From: Microglena sp. YARC
Taxonomy: Eukaryota > Chlorophyta > Chlorophyceae > Chlamydomonadales > Chlamydomonadaceae
DNA: 64,000 nucleotides
Reading direction: 5' to 3'
Assembly: GCA_022414725.1 (NCBI GenBank)
Contig: CM039466.1
Span: 38,552,175 to 38,616,174 of the forward strand
Made by a program: the position numbers and the translations under genes. Position 1 is the stretch's first letter. Every line of letters starts with the position of its first letter. Positions 23,121 through 35,746 of this stretch are shown here, in pieces. The notes under the pieces are model-generated. The model saw only the letters and a program-made list of their open reading frames with translations, had not been told where the DNA came from and searched no databases.

Positions 23121-24473
23121 GGTGGGTGGGCAGTGGGCGCTAGAGCGACCTGACAACAGGAACATCCCAGTCACCCTGGTGACCACTTTCCAACCATACA
23201 CCTAACCTGCAACCCACCTATTCACCCACCTATTCCGCCACCCACCTACCCACACACCTATGCAACCACCCACCCACCTACCCACCCACCTTTGGAACCT
23301 CCCACCTACCCACCTACCTACCCATATATACAACCACACACATCTCCAACCACCCACCTACCCACCCACCCTCCAGTTGAGGAGCTGCCGCAGCAGTGGG
23401 AGCTAGAGCGACCTGACAACAGGAACATCCCAGTCACGCTGGTGACCACTGTCCACCCACCCACCTATCCAACCACACCTCCCCACCCACCTACCCACCC
23501 ACCCACCCTCCCACCAGTTGAGGAGCTGTTGCAGCAGGGGAGCTAGAGCGACCTGACAACAGGAACATCCCGGTGATCCTGGTGACCACTGTCCGCCCAC
23601 CCACCTAACCCGCCCACCCACTTATTCAAGCACGCACATCTCCACCCACCCACCCACCCACCCACCCTCCCTCAAGTTGAGGAGCTGCCGCAGCAGTGGG
23701 AGCTTGAGCGATCTGATAACAGGAACAACCTGGTGACCCTGGTGACCACTGTCCACCCCACCAACCTAACCCGCCACCCACCTACCCACCCACCCACCCA
23801 CATATCCACCCACCCACTCACTCACCCACCCACCCTCCCTCCAGTTGAGGAGCTGCCGCAGCAGTGGGAGCTAGAGCGACCCAACGACAGGAACATCCCA
23901 GTCACCTTGTCACCACTATCCAACCACACCTCCCCGTCCACCTCCCCACCCACCTCTCCACCCACCCACCCACCAGTTGAGGAGCTGCCGCAGCAGTGGG
24001 AGCTAGAGCGACCCAACAACAGGAACATCCCAGTCACCTTGTCACCACTGTCCACACACCCATCCTCCCACCTCCCCACCCACCCATTTCTCCACACACC
24101 CACCCACCAGTTGAGGAACTGCCGCAGCAGTGGGAGCTTAGAGCGACCCAACAACAGGAACATCCCAGTCACCTTGTCACCACTATCCAACCACACCTCC
24201 CCACCCACCTCCCCACCCACCCACCAGTTGAGGAGCTGCCGCAGCAGTGGGAGCTAGAGCGACCCAACAACAGGAACATCCCAGTCACCTTGTCACCACT
24301 GTCCACCCACCCATCCTCCCACCTCCCCACCCACCCACCTCTCCACCCACCCACCCACCAGTTGAGGAGCTGCCGCAGCAATTGGAGCTAGAGCGACCTG
24401 ACAACAGGAACATCCCAGTCACCTTGTCACCACTATCCAACCCCACCTCCCCACCCACCCACCCACCCACCAG
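23121..24473 (+). repeat. Nine truncated copies of the ZNG1 exon 2 head in CCACCCACC repeats
   Basis: Eight copies start right after a (C/A)AG acceptor at 23377, 23518, 23677, 23845, 23977, 24111, 24228 and 24362, plus an older one at about 23127-23190. Each reads TTGAGGAGCTG..GCAGCAG through AACATCCCAGTCAC and stops at the same place, close to CTGGTGACC or TTGTCACC, where the coding sequence would enter the Walker A loop. CCACCCACCTCC follows. The steps vary from 112 to 168 bp. The intact exon follows at 24474. The long Thr/Pro-rich frames here are artefacts. Confidence 0.9.
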
Positions 24474-24673
24474 TTGAGGAGCTGCCGCAGCAGTGGGAGC
24501 TAGAGCGACCTGACAACAGGAACATCCCAGTCACGCTGGTGACAGGCTTCCTAGGCTCCGGGAAGACAAGTTTGATCCGCCACGTGTTAACAGGGGACCA
24601 TGGCCTTCGCATTGCGGTCATCATGAATGAGTTTGGCGAGTCTGTGGAGGAGTCTTATTTCCACACCCCCGAG
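24474..24673 (+). CDS. ZNG1: ZNG1-like exon 2: Walker A
   Basis: Acceptor CACCCACCAG, donor GTAAAT. It enters in phase 1 (TT completes a codon) and leaves in phase 0. [16 protein letters not shown] leads into [28 protein letters not shown] is at 24545-24568. It ends [12 protein letters not shown]. Nine head copies lie upstream and two tail copies downstream (about 25852-25901 and 26011-26082), so it is copied on both sides. Confidence 0.9.
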
Positions 24674-27600
24674 GTAAATAAAAAATGGATTCAAATAAAT
24701 GAATACATACAGATACATATGAATACATACAATTAAGTACATAAATAAATAAATAAATAAATACGTAAGTATCTCAATAGGTGCCTAAGTCCGAAAACGC
24801 CCTAAGTCGATACAAGAATATGATACAGAGCCGTACATGACCCAAACTGCTCGGAATCGAATTCTGTCTGGCTCACATTGTTCGCGAAGGTGTCAGCTAT
24901 GCGCGCAGCTACTTTTCGTCCGCGTTCGCATCTGGTCGCGAGCAGCCTTGTTCGGCAGGCCGGTGGCAGTACATCAGATGTGCAATAATTAGTGATACAA
25001 ATCCACTTCGCGTCATATACGAGGCCGCGCGAGCTATTCCGAAGAAAGGTACCTCGGGAAGAAAGGCTTATCGAACCCCTATTACAAGGTCGGAGGCTGC
25101 GCTTCAGCCTTGGCCTAGGAATCTACTGAAATAGCTGTACATCTCAAGATTTCACCTCCCAGTGGCCTACCACACCATGGCCCAGGATTAGGGTGTGTTT
25201 TCAATGATCTACTCCAAAACAAAAACTGAGTTCAGAAGTGGATGTTTGAAGACAAAAAAAAACAAAAATGTTTTTTGAATATATTTTCAAAAATATTTGA
25301 ATTTTTTGAATTTTGAAAAAAAGAAGTTGTTCTCTACGCTATATTTTAAGATAGAGCAAACCTGAGGCCCAAAACGTTTCAATTATGGCTGTGCAGCTCT
25401 GACCTAGACTTAGGACACCCACGAAATGTAAATAATCAGTGTTTTTGGGGTCCGTACTCAACTGTACTGCCTGTGTACTACCTTCCAAGACCTTCTGCAA
25501 TAACTACTGGCAGGGAAAGACGTTACACAACATTTGTACCCAGTGTTCTTTTTAAATGGCTTGTTTCGGTTGCGATATACTCCGTATCACTTCATGCGTA
25601 AAACCCGTATCGACTTAGGGAACCCCATAATAACAAATTAGCATGTTTCACATGACCTGGTTCCCACTATTTGAGAAAACCCAAATTCGAGTATTTATAT
25701 GTTGAACTGATGTGGTTGGGCAACTTATTGGCAACAAACTTTTTTGTTTTGACTTCAGGGCATAGGCTCAATCCATCTGTATCACTCAGGGTCTGACTTA
25801 GGCACCTATGGAGATAGTGTAAATAAATAAATACATTAATAATGTACAAAATAATGAGTTTGGAGAGTCTGTGGAGGAGTCCTATTTCCACATCCCCGAG
25901 GTAAATACAAATGGATACAAATAAATGATTACATACAGATACTTATGAATGAATATAATAACGTAAACAAATAAATACATAAATAGAGTAAATACATAAA
26001 TAATATAAAAATAATGAGTTCCGCGAGTCTGAGGAGGAGTCATATTTCCACACAACTAAGCGCACCCTCGCACCTAAGGTAAATAAAAATGGTTACAAAT
26101 ATAAAATATGTAAATGCTTACATATATAAAAAGGAATACATACAAATACGTTTTTACATAATGTAAATAAATACATGTTACTGGTGGGTGGGCACAAACA
26201 CAGAATTTGTGTAGGCTGGCCTGGTCCTTAGGCTGGGAAAAAATGCACCCTAATTTCTGCTTGTTTGCTGTTGCGCAGGGAAGCCAAGCCATTCTTGGAG
26301 AGTGGATTGGGCTTGCCAATGGCTGCCTGTGCTGTCAGGTTTAGTCAGAGTTTGTCCAAAGTTTGTTTGAAAAAGTGCATCCTAATTTCCGCTTGTTTGC
26401 TGCTGCGCAGGGAAGCCAAGCCAATCTCGGAGAGTGGATTGGGCTTTCAAATGGCTGGCCTGGTCCTAAGGCTGGGAAAAAATGCATCCTAATTTCTGCT
26501 TGTTTGCTGCTGCGCAGGGAAGCCAAGCCAATCTGGGAGAGTGGATTGGGCTTGCCAATGGCTGCCTGTGCTGCCAGGTTAAGTCGGAGTTTGTCCAGGC
26601 TATTGAAACGCTGATGAGCCAGGAGACCAAAACCTTTGACTACATTCTCATAGAGACTACAGGTGCGGGCAGTATTAGTATGGTGGTGTTGGTGGTTGGG
26701 GGTGATGGTTGTGGTGGTGGTGGTGGTTGGAGGTGATGGTGGTGGTGCTTGAGGGTTGTGGTGGCGGTGTTGGTGGATAGGGGTGGTGGTGGTGGTGGTT
26801 GGAGTGGTTGGGGGTGATGGTTGTGGTGGTTTTAGTGGTGGTGTTTGGTGGTGGTGGTGGTTCGAAACGCTGAGGAGGCAGGAGACCAAAGCCTTTGACT
26901 ACATTCTCATAGAGACTACAGGTGCGAGCAGTAGTAGTGTGGTGGTGGTGGTGGTGGGGGTTGGGGGTGATGGTCGTGGTGTTGAGGGGTGTTGGTTTGA
27001 AACATTGGTGAGCCATGAAACCCAAACCTTTGTCTACATTCTCATTGAGAGTACAGGTGCGAGCAGTACTAGTGTGGTGGTGGATGTGGTGTTGGGGGGT
27101 GTTGGTGGTGTTGGTTTGAAACATTGGTGAGCCATGAAACCCAAACCTTTGTCTACATTCTCATTGAGACTACAGGTGCGAGCAGTACTAGTGTGGTGGT
27201 GGTGGTGGTGGGGGGGGGTGGTGGTGGTGTTGGTTTGAAACATTGGTGAGCCAGGAAACCATCCACCCCCCACCCACCCACCTACCAAGCATCCCCCCCC
27301 CCCCCCCCCCCCCCCCGACCCCACCCCATCCCCCAGGACTGGCTGACCCAGGCCATGTAGCCGCCTCCCTGTGGACTGACAGCCAGCTCGAGGCTGGTTG
27401 ACAGCTTGATTAAATCATCACTGTCGACCCACCCACTCACCCACCCACCTGACAAGCATCAAACCAACCCCAACCCTACAGACCCCCCCTCCTTCCCCCC
27501 CCCCCCACCCACCCACCCAACCCCGGCCCCCCCAGGACTGGCTGACCCAGGCCCTGTAGCTGCCTCCCTGTGGACCGACAACCAGCTGGAGGCAGGTTGC

Positions 27601-29913
27601 CAGCTTGACGCCATCATCACCGTCGTGGACTGCCTCAACATCGACCGCCAGTTGCGCGAGCATCGGTCTGAGGGCGCGGTCAACGAGGCCCAAGTCCAAA
27701 TAGCATATGCTGACCTCATCCTCCTCAATAAGGTTAGTGGGTAGGCTTATGAGTCTCGATACCAAAGCCTGGTGGTGGTGGTGGTGGTGGTGGTGGTGGA
27801 GTGATGGCAATTGTGCAGTTGTGCAGTTGTGTGAGCATTGGTCTGAGGGCGCGGTCAACGAGGCCCAGGTCCAGAAAGCATATGCTGACCTCATCCTCCT
27901 CAATAAGGTCAGTGGGTAGGCCTATGAGTCTGGATACCAAAGCCTGGTGGTGGTGGTAGTGTGTTGATGGCAGTGGTGGTGACAGTGGTGGTTGTGGTGG
28001 AGTGATGGCAGTGGTGGGTGTGGGGGGTGGCGGTGGTCAACGAGGCCCAGGTTCAGATAGCATATGCTTACCTCATTCTCCTCAATAAGGTTAGCGGGTA
28101 GGCTTATTATGCTTTTTATTAAAGCGAAGTGGTGGGGGTCAAATTGCACCGAAAGCGGCACTGGCAAATTGCACGGACTAAAAACTAAAAGACAAAGGGC
28201 GATGGTTTTGAGTGCTGGTATTTGGGTGAGCATAGGCCTGAAGGGGCGGTCAACGAATGCTTAATACTGAAGCCTGGTGGTGGTGGTGGTGGTGGTGGTG
28301 GTGGAGTGATGGCAGTGGTGGTGGCAGTGGTGGTGGCAATGGTGGCAGTGGTGTCAGCATTGGCCTGAGGGCGCGGTCAATGGGGCCCAGGTCCAGAGAG
28401 CATATGCTGACCTCATCCTCCTCAATAAGGTTAGTGGGTAGGCCTATGAGGCTCAATTCTGAAGCCTGGTGGTGGTGGTAGTGGTGGTTGAGTGATGCAG
28501 TTGCGTGAGCATAGGTCTGAGGGCGCCGTCATCGAGGCCCAGGTCCAGAAAGCATATGCTGACCTCATCCTCCTCAATAAGGTTAGTGGGTAGGCCTGTG
28601 AGGCTCAATTCTGAAGCCTGGTGGTGGTGGTGGTGGTGGAGGTGGTGGTGGAGGTGGTGGTGGAGTAATGGCAGTGGTGGTGGCAGTGCTGCAGTTGGGT
28701 GAGCATAGTTCATGAAGGCTCGGCCAATGAACGCTCAATACTGCAGCCTGGTGGTGATGGTTGCGGTGGTGGAGTGATGGCAGTGGTGGGGGCAGTGGGA
28801 GCAGTTGTGTGAGGATTGGCCTGATGGCTTGGTCATTGAGACCCAGGTCAAAATAGTGTATGTTGACTTGATTTCCTACATGTGGTGAGTGGGTAGGCCT
28901 ATGAGGCTCGATACCGAAGCCTGGTGGTGGTGGTGGTGGTGGTGGAGTGATGGCAGTGGCGGTGGCAGTGGCAGTGGTGGTGGTGGAATGATGGCTGTGG
29001 CGGTGGTGGTGGTGGAGTAATGGCAGTGGTGGTGGTGGTGGAGTAATGGCAGTGGTGGTGGTGGTGGTGGAGTGATGGCAGTGGCGGTGACAGTGGTGGT
29101 GGTGGAGTAATGGCAGTGGTGGTGGTGGTGGTGGAGTAATGGCAGTGGTGGTGGTGGTGGTGGTGGAGTAATGACAGTGGCGGTGGTGGTGGTGAAGGGA
29201 TGACAGTGGCGGTGACAGTGGTGGCGGTGGAATGATGGCTGTGGCGGTGGGAGTGGTGGTGGTGGAATGATGGCTGTGGCGGTGGTAGTGGTGGTGGTAG
29301 TGGTTGCAGTGGCGGTGGCAGGGGGTGGTGGCAGTGGTTTTTGAGTGATGCAGTTGGGTGAGTATTGGCCTGAGGGCGCTTTCAACGAGGCCCAGGTCCA
29401 AATATCATATTCTGACTTGTTCTTCCTACATGAGGCGAGCGAGTTGACTGTAATGATGATGATGACATTTTCCTGGTGCCCTACTGGACTCCAAATGTGC
29501 CCTCGGCTTGACGGAGTCAAGGGGGACTCGGCTTGACGGGGTCAAGGGGGTAATGAGAACGCCTGGTGGGGAGTGGTATTAAGGGAACTCGTCGTACGCG
29601 GGCAGAGAATGGTCTACCACCTTGACTGGACAAGCTACCATCGCGGTTGAAAGCGACCTGCAACGCTAAGGGTGACCGTAGGGGGAATCGAACCCCCGGC
29701 CCATCGTCGTTTAAGCGATTTGGTGTACCAGTAGACCAATCGTTTCACTGAAACGGGCTGAGTTGACTGTAGTGAAGTATAATGTAATAGTATAATATAG
29801 GGGACATGGTGGTTGGCCCCAGCGTGAGCAAGCAGGCTGCCCCCCTCAACCTCCGCCCCTGGTATTCCTTCCGCATCGTCTGAAACTTATAACCCCCCCC
29901 CCCCCCCCCCCCA

Positions 29914-29969
<56 letters not shown>

Positions 29970-31583
29970 ACACTCAAACATGCACACACGTGCACATACA
30001 CACACACACACGCACACACTCTGTTATCACCACCCAGATGGACATGTGTATGGAGAAGGCAGTAGAGTGCAGCAAGACTGATATCCGTGCCATCAACTCA
30101 GGCGTTCCCATCATGCGCACTACCAAACATCCTCCCCCAACCTCAACCCAACCCAACCCAACCCAACCCAACACCCCCACCCCACCCCAACACACACACA
30201 CACACACCACCACCACGCGCGAACACACAACCACCACCTCCCTGAAATCACCACCCAGATGGACCTTGGTATGGAGGAGGCAGTGGAGCGCAGCGAGGCT
30301 GATATCCGCGCCATCAACTCAGGCGTCACTATCATGCGCACTACTAAGTGCCAAGTGGACTTGAAACAAATATTGAACAGGTAGTGACAGAGTTCAGGGG
30401 ACGTGAGTAGACTGAGACGAAGTAATAAACTATTGAATAGGTACTGAACAGGTAGAACCAACGAACAGCTAAAGCTGACAAGCTACCAAGTGCCATGTGG
30501 ACTTGAAACAAATCTTAAACAGGTAGGTTTAAACTTGGTGGCTGTGGTTTTTGAGTGGTGCAGTTTGTGGGCGATGGTGTTGGGGTGCTGGTGTTTGAGT
30601 GCTGGTGTTTGAGTGAGCATAAGCCTGAAGGGGCGGTCAACGAATGCTCAGTACTGAAGCCTGGTGGTGGTGGTGGTGGTGGCAGTGGTGGTGGTGGTGG
30701 CAGTGGTGGTGGTGGAGTGATGGCAGTGGTGGTAGCAGTGGTGCAGGTTGTGGGCGATGGTGTTTGAGTGCTGGTATTCAGGTGGGCATAGGCCTGAGGG
30801 GGCGGTCAACAAACGCTCAATACTGAAGCCTGGTGGTGGTGGTGGCAGTGGTGGTGGCAGCGGTTTTTGAGTGGTGCAGTTGTGTAAGCATTGGTGGTGG
30901 TGGTGGTGGTGGAGTGATGGCAGTGGCGGTGGCAGTGGTGCAGTTGTGTAAGCATTGGTGGTGGTGGTGGTGGTGGTGGTGGTGGCGGAGTGATGGCAGT
31001 GGTGGTGGAAGTGGTGGTGGAAGTGGTGCAGTTGTGTAAGCATTGGTGGTGGTGGTGGTGGTGGTGGTGGCGGAGTGATAGCAGTGGTGGTGGCAGTGGT
31101 GCAGTTGTGTAAGCGTTGGCCTGAGGGCTGAGTCAAGGGGGCCCAGGTCCATATAGGATTTGCTAACCTCATCCTCCTCAATAAGGTTTGTGGGTGAGGT
31201 TATGAGGCTACTTCCATGTTTCATTTTTTGCGGAGCCCCCCTTCTGGGGGGTGGGAGCCCCCAGTATTACCCATTTGTCCGGTCGACCGACCGACCGTCT
31301 GACCATGATGAAGCCAGACACGTCAGCCAACGGTCTCGTAACTAACTCGCTTCCCTTGCCACCTGTTGCTCCGTTGCGATCACCCTCCGCCATTTTTTAG
31401 CGTCGCTTGCAACGCTGCATAGAACTTGTCAAACAAGGGTTGACATGTTCTTGTTTAGCTATTTATATGTATGTCAAGTGGTTGAAACCGCTACTTCCAT
31501 GTTTCATTTTCAAACAAGAGTTGACGTGTGCTTCATATATTGTAATACATATAAATGCATACATACATACATACATACATACA

Positions 31584-31614
<31 letters not shown>

Positions 31615-34600
31615 GCACTGCAATATATGCATACATAATACATACATATGCATTGCAAGCGTTGGAATGTACTTCTTAAGATATTTTAAACAAGCGATGG
31701 AATGTACTTCTTGGGATATTTTATGTGTATTTTAACATATTTCAAGTGTGAGATGTGCTTAAGATATTTTATATGTACAGGTATGTCAAGGGGTTGAAAA
31801 TGCTCCCTGCATGTTTCTTTTCAAACAAGCGTTGATACGAACTTCTTAAGATACGTTAAATGTATTTCAACATATTTGAAGTGTTGATATGTGTTCAAGA
31901 TATTTTATATGTATGTCAAGCGGTTGAAATGCTCCCTGCATGTTTCATTTCAAACATGCGTTGATACGAACTTCTTAAGATACGTTAAATGCATTTCAAC
32001 ATGTTTGAAGTGTTGAGATGTGCTTCTTAATATATTTATGTGTATGTCTATCGTTGACATGTGCTTCTTAATATATGTATATGTATGTCAAGCGATGAAA
32101 CCGCTACTTACATGTTTCATTTTCAAACAAGCGTTGAGATGTGCTTCTTACGATGTTTGATTTGTATTTCAACATATTTTCAGCATTTATATGTGCTTAA
32201 GATCTTGTTATGTGTATTTCAAGTGTTTATATGTGCTTAAGATCTTGTTATGTGTATTTCAAGTGTTTATATGTACTTCACATATGTTATGTGTATTTCA
32301 AGTGTTTATATGTGCTTCACATATGTTATGTGTATTTCAAGTGTTTATATGTGCTTAAGATCTTGTTATGTGTATTTCAAGTGTTTATATGTGCTTCAGA
32401 TCTTGCATATGTATTGCAAGCGATGACATGTGCTTCAGATCTTGCATATGTATTGCAAGCGATGATATGTGCTTCTTAAGGTATGCATATTTATGATGTA
32501 ATTGTCTCACTTGAAGTTTGTTTTTAGTACATGAGACTGCATGAGATAAGCCCTTAGAATCCCTTCTACCTTCTTCTTCACCCCCCTTTTTCACCCCTAT
32601 TTTTCACCTCTCAGAGAGCTCCTTCTACCTTCTTTTCAACCCCCCTTTTTCACACCTATTTTTCAACCCTCAGAGCCCTTCTACCTTCTTTTCAACCCCC
32701 CTTTTCCACCCCAATTTTCCACCTCTCAGAGAGCCCCTTCTACCTTCTTTTCAACCCCCCTTTTTCACCCCAATTTTCTACCTCTCAGAGAGCTCCTTCT
32801 ACCTTCTTTTCAACCCCCCTTTTTCACCCTTCTCCTTAACCCCTCAGAGCCCCTTCTACCTTCTTCTTCACCCCCCTTCTTCATGCCTCTTTTTCAACCC
32901 TCAGAGAGCCCCTTCTACCTTCATTTCCATCCCCTTTTTCACCCCTCTCTTTAACCCCTCAGAGCCCCTTTGACCTTCTTTTTCACCCCTCTTTTTCACT
33001 CGAAGAGCCCCTTCTACCTTCTTCTTCACCCCTCTCTTTAACCCCTCAGAGCCCCTTCTACCTTCTTCTTCACCCCCCTTTTTCACCCCCCTTTTTCGGC
33101 CCTCTTTTTCAACCCTCAGAGAGCTCTTTCTACCTTCTTTTCAACCCCCTTTTGCACCCCTCTTTTTCATCCTCAGAAAATTCTTCAACACAGAACCTCT
33201 GGATGTTATAGCTGAAGACGAAGAGGAGACCCCAACCCCGTCCACCACCACCCCTACACCAGCCCACCCAGCCGCCGCCGGCACCACCACCAGCAGCCAC
33301 GACGTCCCTGTGAGTCCCCCCCAGAGGGGTCGGGGCGATAAAGGGAACATGTCGGGCAATGGAACCCACCCTGAGGGGTTGGAATCTGGCAGGGATTCTG
33401 TGCAAGTACACGAAGAGACGCACCCTGCGTCTGGTGGTCGGCGGATGGTGCCAAGCAAGTCAAGGTCTAGATCGGTGTCACGATCTGGTCGGAGGCGCTC
33501 CTTGTCAATAGGTGGGTCAAGTTATGTTGGGTGAGGGGTTGGATTCTGGCAGGGATTCTGTGCATGTACACGAAGAGGCACATCCTGCGTCTGTTGGTCG
33601 GCGGATGGTGCCCAAGTTTAGGGTTTCGGGGTCAAGGTTTAGATGAGTTTCACGATCTGGTCAAAGGAGCTCCTTGTCATTAGGTGGGGCAACTTATCCC
33701 CGGGCTGCCTGCACCCTGTTCAGATTATTAAACAGGTGCTCGGGGTGTATAACACCTGTTCAACAACTACATTGTTAACCTATGACATGCATAGGTCTTT
33801 ACACAGGTGTCCAGGGTGTTTCAGGCTGTTAAACAGGTGCTCGGGGTGTTGATACCTGTTTATGTACATCATTGGCTAACATTATAGTTGTTGAACAAGT
33901 GTTTAGCGTAGTTAGTTATAGTTGTTGAACAAGTGTTTAAACCCTGAGCACCTGTTGAACAGCCTGAAACACCCTGGACACCTGTGTAAAGACCTATGCA
34001 TATCATAGGTTAACAATGTAGTTGTCGAACAGGTGTTGAAAACCCTGAGCACCTGTTGAACAGCCTGAAACACCCTGAACACCTGTTTAACAACCTATGC
34101 ACATCATTAGTCAACAATGTAGTTGTTGAACAGGTGTTGAAAACCCTGAGCACCTGTTGAACAGCCTGAAACACCCTGAACACCTGTTTAACAACCTATG
34201 TACATCATTGGTACCCGAAAAAACATGAAAATGGTACATTTTCTGTTTTGAAGGGATTATCGCTTGGGATTTTTGGCCGACCAAAAAAATGGATAAGACA
34301 AAACATCTCCAAATGTAATTTTTATTGCATATTCGGAAACGCCTTGAAATTCTATGGTATGTAGCACTAAGGAAATCATGTTTCGCGAACATATAAGCAT
34401 CGTAAATTGCGGTACAAAGTACAAAAACACACCTAGAAAAGGACAAAATAAGGATTTGCCAAAATGTTCTCCAAATGTAAATTTTATTGCATATTCGGAA
34501 ACGCCTTGAAGTTCTATGGTCTTTAGCACCAAGGAAATCATGTTTTGGCCACATAGAAGTATCGAGAAGTGAGGTACAAAGTACGAGAAGACCTGGCAAA

Positions 34601-35699
34601 AATTATAGCACAAAATCGGACATTTGATGCTTTTCTCACGATTTGAAACCTTTGTGAGTACATTTAAGCACTCATTGTACTTCGAAAAGCAATTATACAT
34701 ATTGTACAGACAGGTCACATTCTCACAAGAGCACATCTAAGCATCGCAATTTGCAAAATCGAAACTTTGCAGCTTGGCACTAAAACAATTTGGCTCATTC
34801 ATGAAAATCAAAATTGTGAGAAAACAGCAAAACAAACTTTTGCAAAAAAAATGCCCCATACCTTAACTTTGGTACAAATTCGAATACTCTGTTGAATTCT
34901 ATGATAGTGTGCACTAATTTCATGTTGTTTGGCTAACATATAAGCATAGCAAATTGCGATACAAAGTACGGAATTCTGTTGAAAAAAACGCTTTTTTGCA
35001 GACGTCATTTTTTGATCTAAATGATAACAAAATCGGATTCCTTGCGAGATTATATTACCTAAAGCACTATAATTTAGTTGATTCAGCAAAATATAAGCAT
35101 AGTAATTTAGCTTGCAGTGTAATTATAGCACAAAATCGCTAATTTGTCGGTGTTGCACTCTTCTTACTCAAAGCAAGGGGACACGTAGTATATCATACAG
35201 TAATTGTGCATCTTATTTATTTCAAGCACATTATCATCAGATCACACATTAGCATCACAAGTCAAAAAGACAACACAATTTAGGGTATTTTGGGCTAAAA
35301 TGTAACAATTCACAAGTAAGGATTCGACTTCAGGATGCCACGAGCTAACATTGCGAAAGATAAGTATACCAACACGAAGGGAAACATGTGTTTGTGAATA
35401 GAAATGTTCTTAAACGATCCATTTGGCAACATATAAGCATCCAAATCCGTGAAATAGTGTCTTAGGCACTTTTCTTTTTTTGGTTTCGCTACATTTCGCT
35501 TTTAGACCATAGAGCCACACATATAATCTATAGGTCGGCAGTTCGAATCTGCCTCGGACAAAAAAATGCGTTTTCTGAAAATCGCACTTTTACACACCAC
35601 GAAGCCCTGAACTTCTTTATTATGTACATGTTCGAGTTCCTTGGGACACTCTATTGACCTTGGCACTAACATCGAGTTATTTTAGCAAGACACAAGGGC

Positions 35700-35746
<47 letters not shown>

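Noticed and set aside
33310..33316. Donor of exon 6 at GTGAGT
   Set aside because: It would leave in phase 0 and put a stop early in exon 7; the later donor at 33512 gives the right phase and is copied at 33684.
34111..34736. Minus-strand proteins of about 160 residues with a repeated motif
   Set aside because: They arise from a diverged 160-bp DNA repeat; frames overlap and show no codon preference.
35505..35570. tRNA gene
   Set aside because: Only a T-arm-like GGCAGTTCGAATCTGCC is convincing; no full cloverleaf could be drawn.
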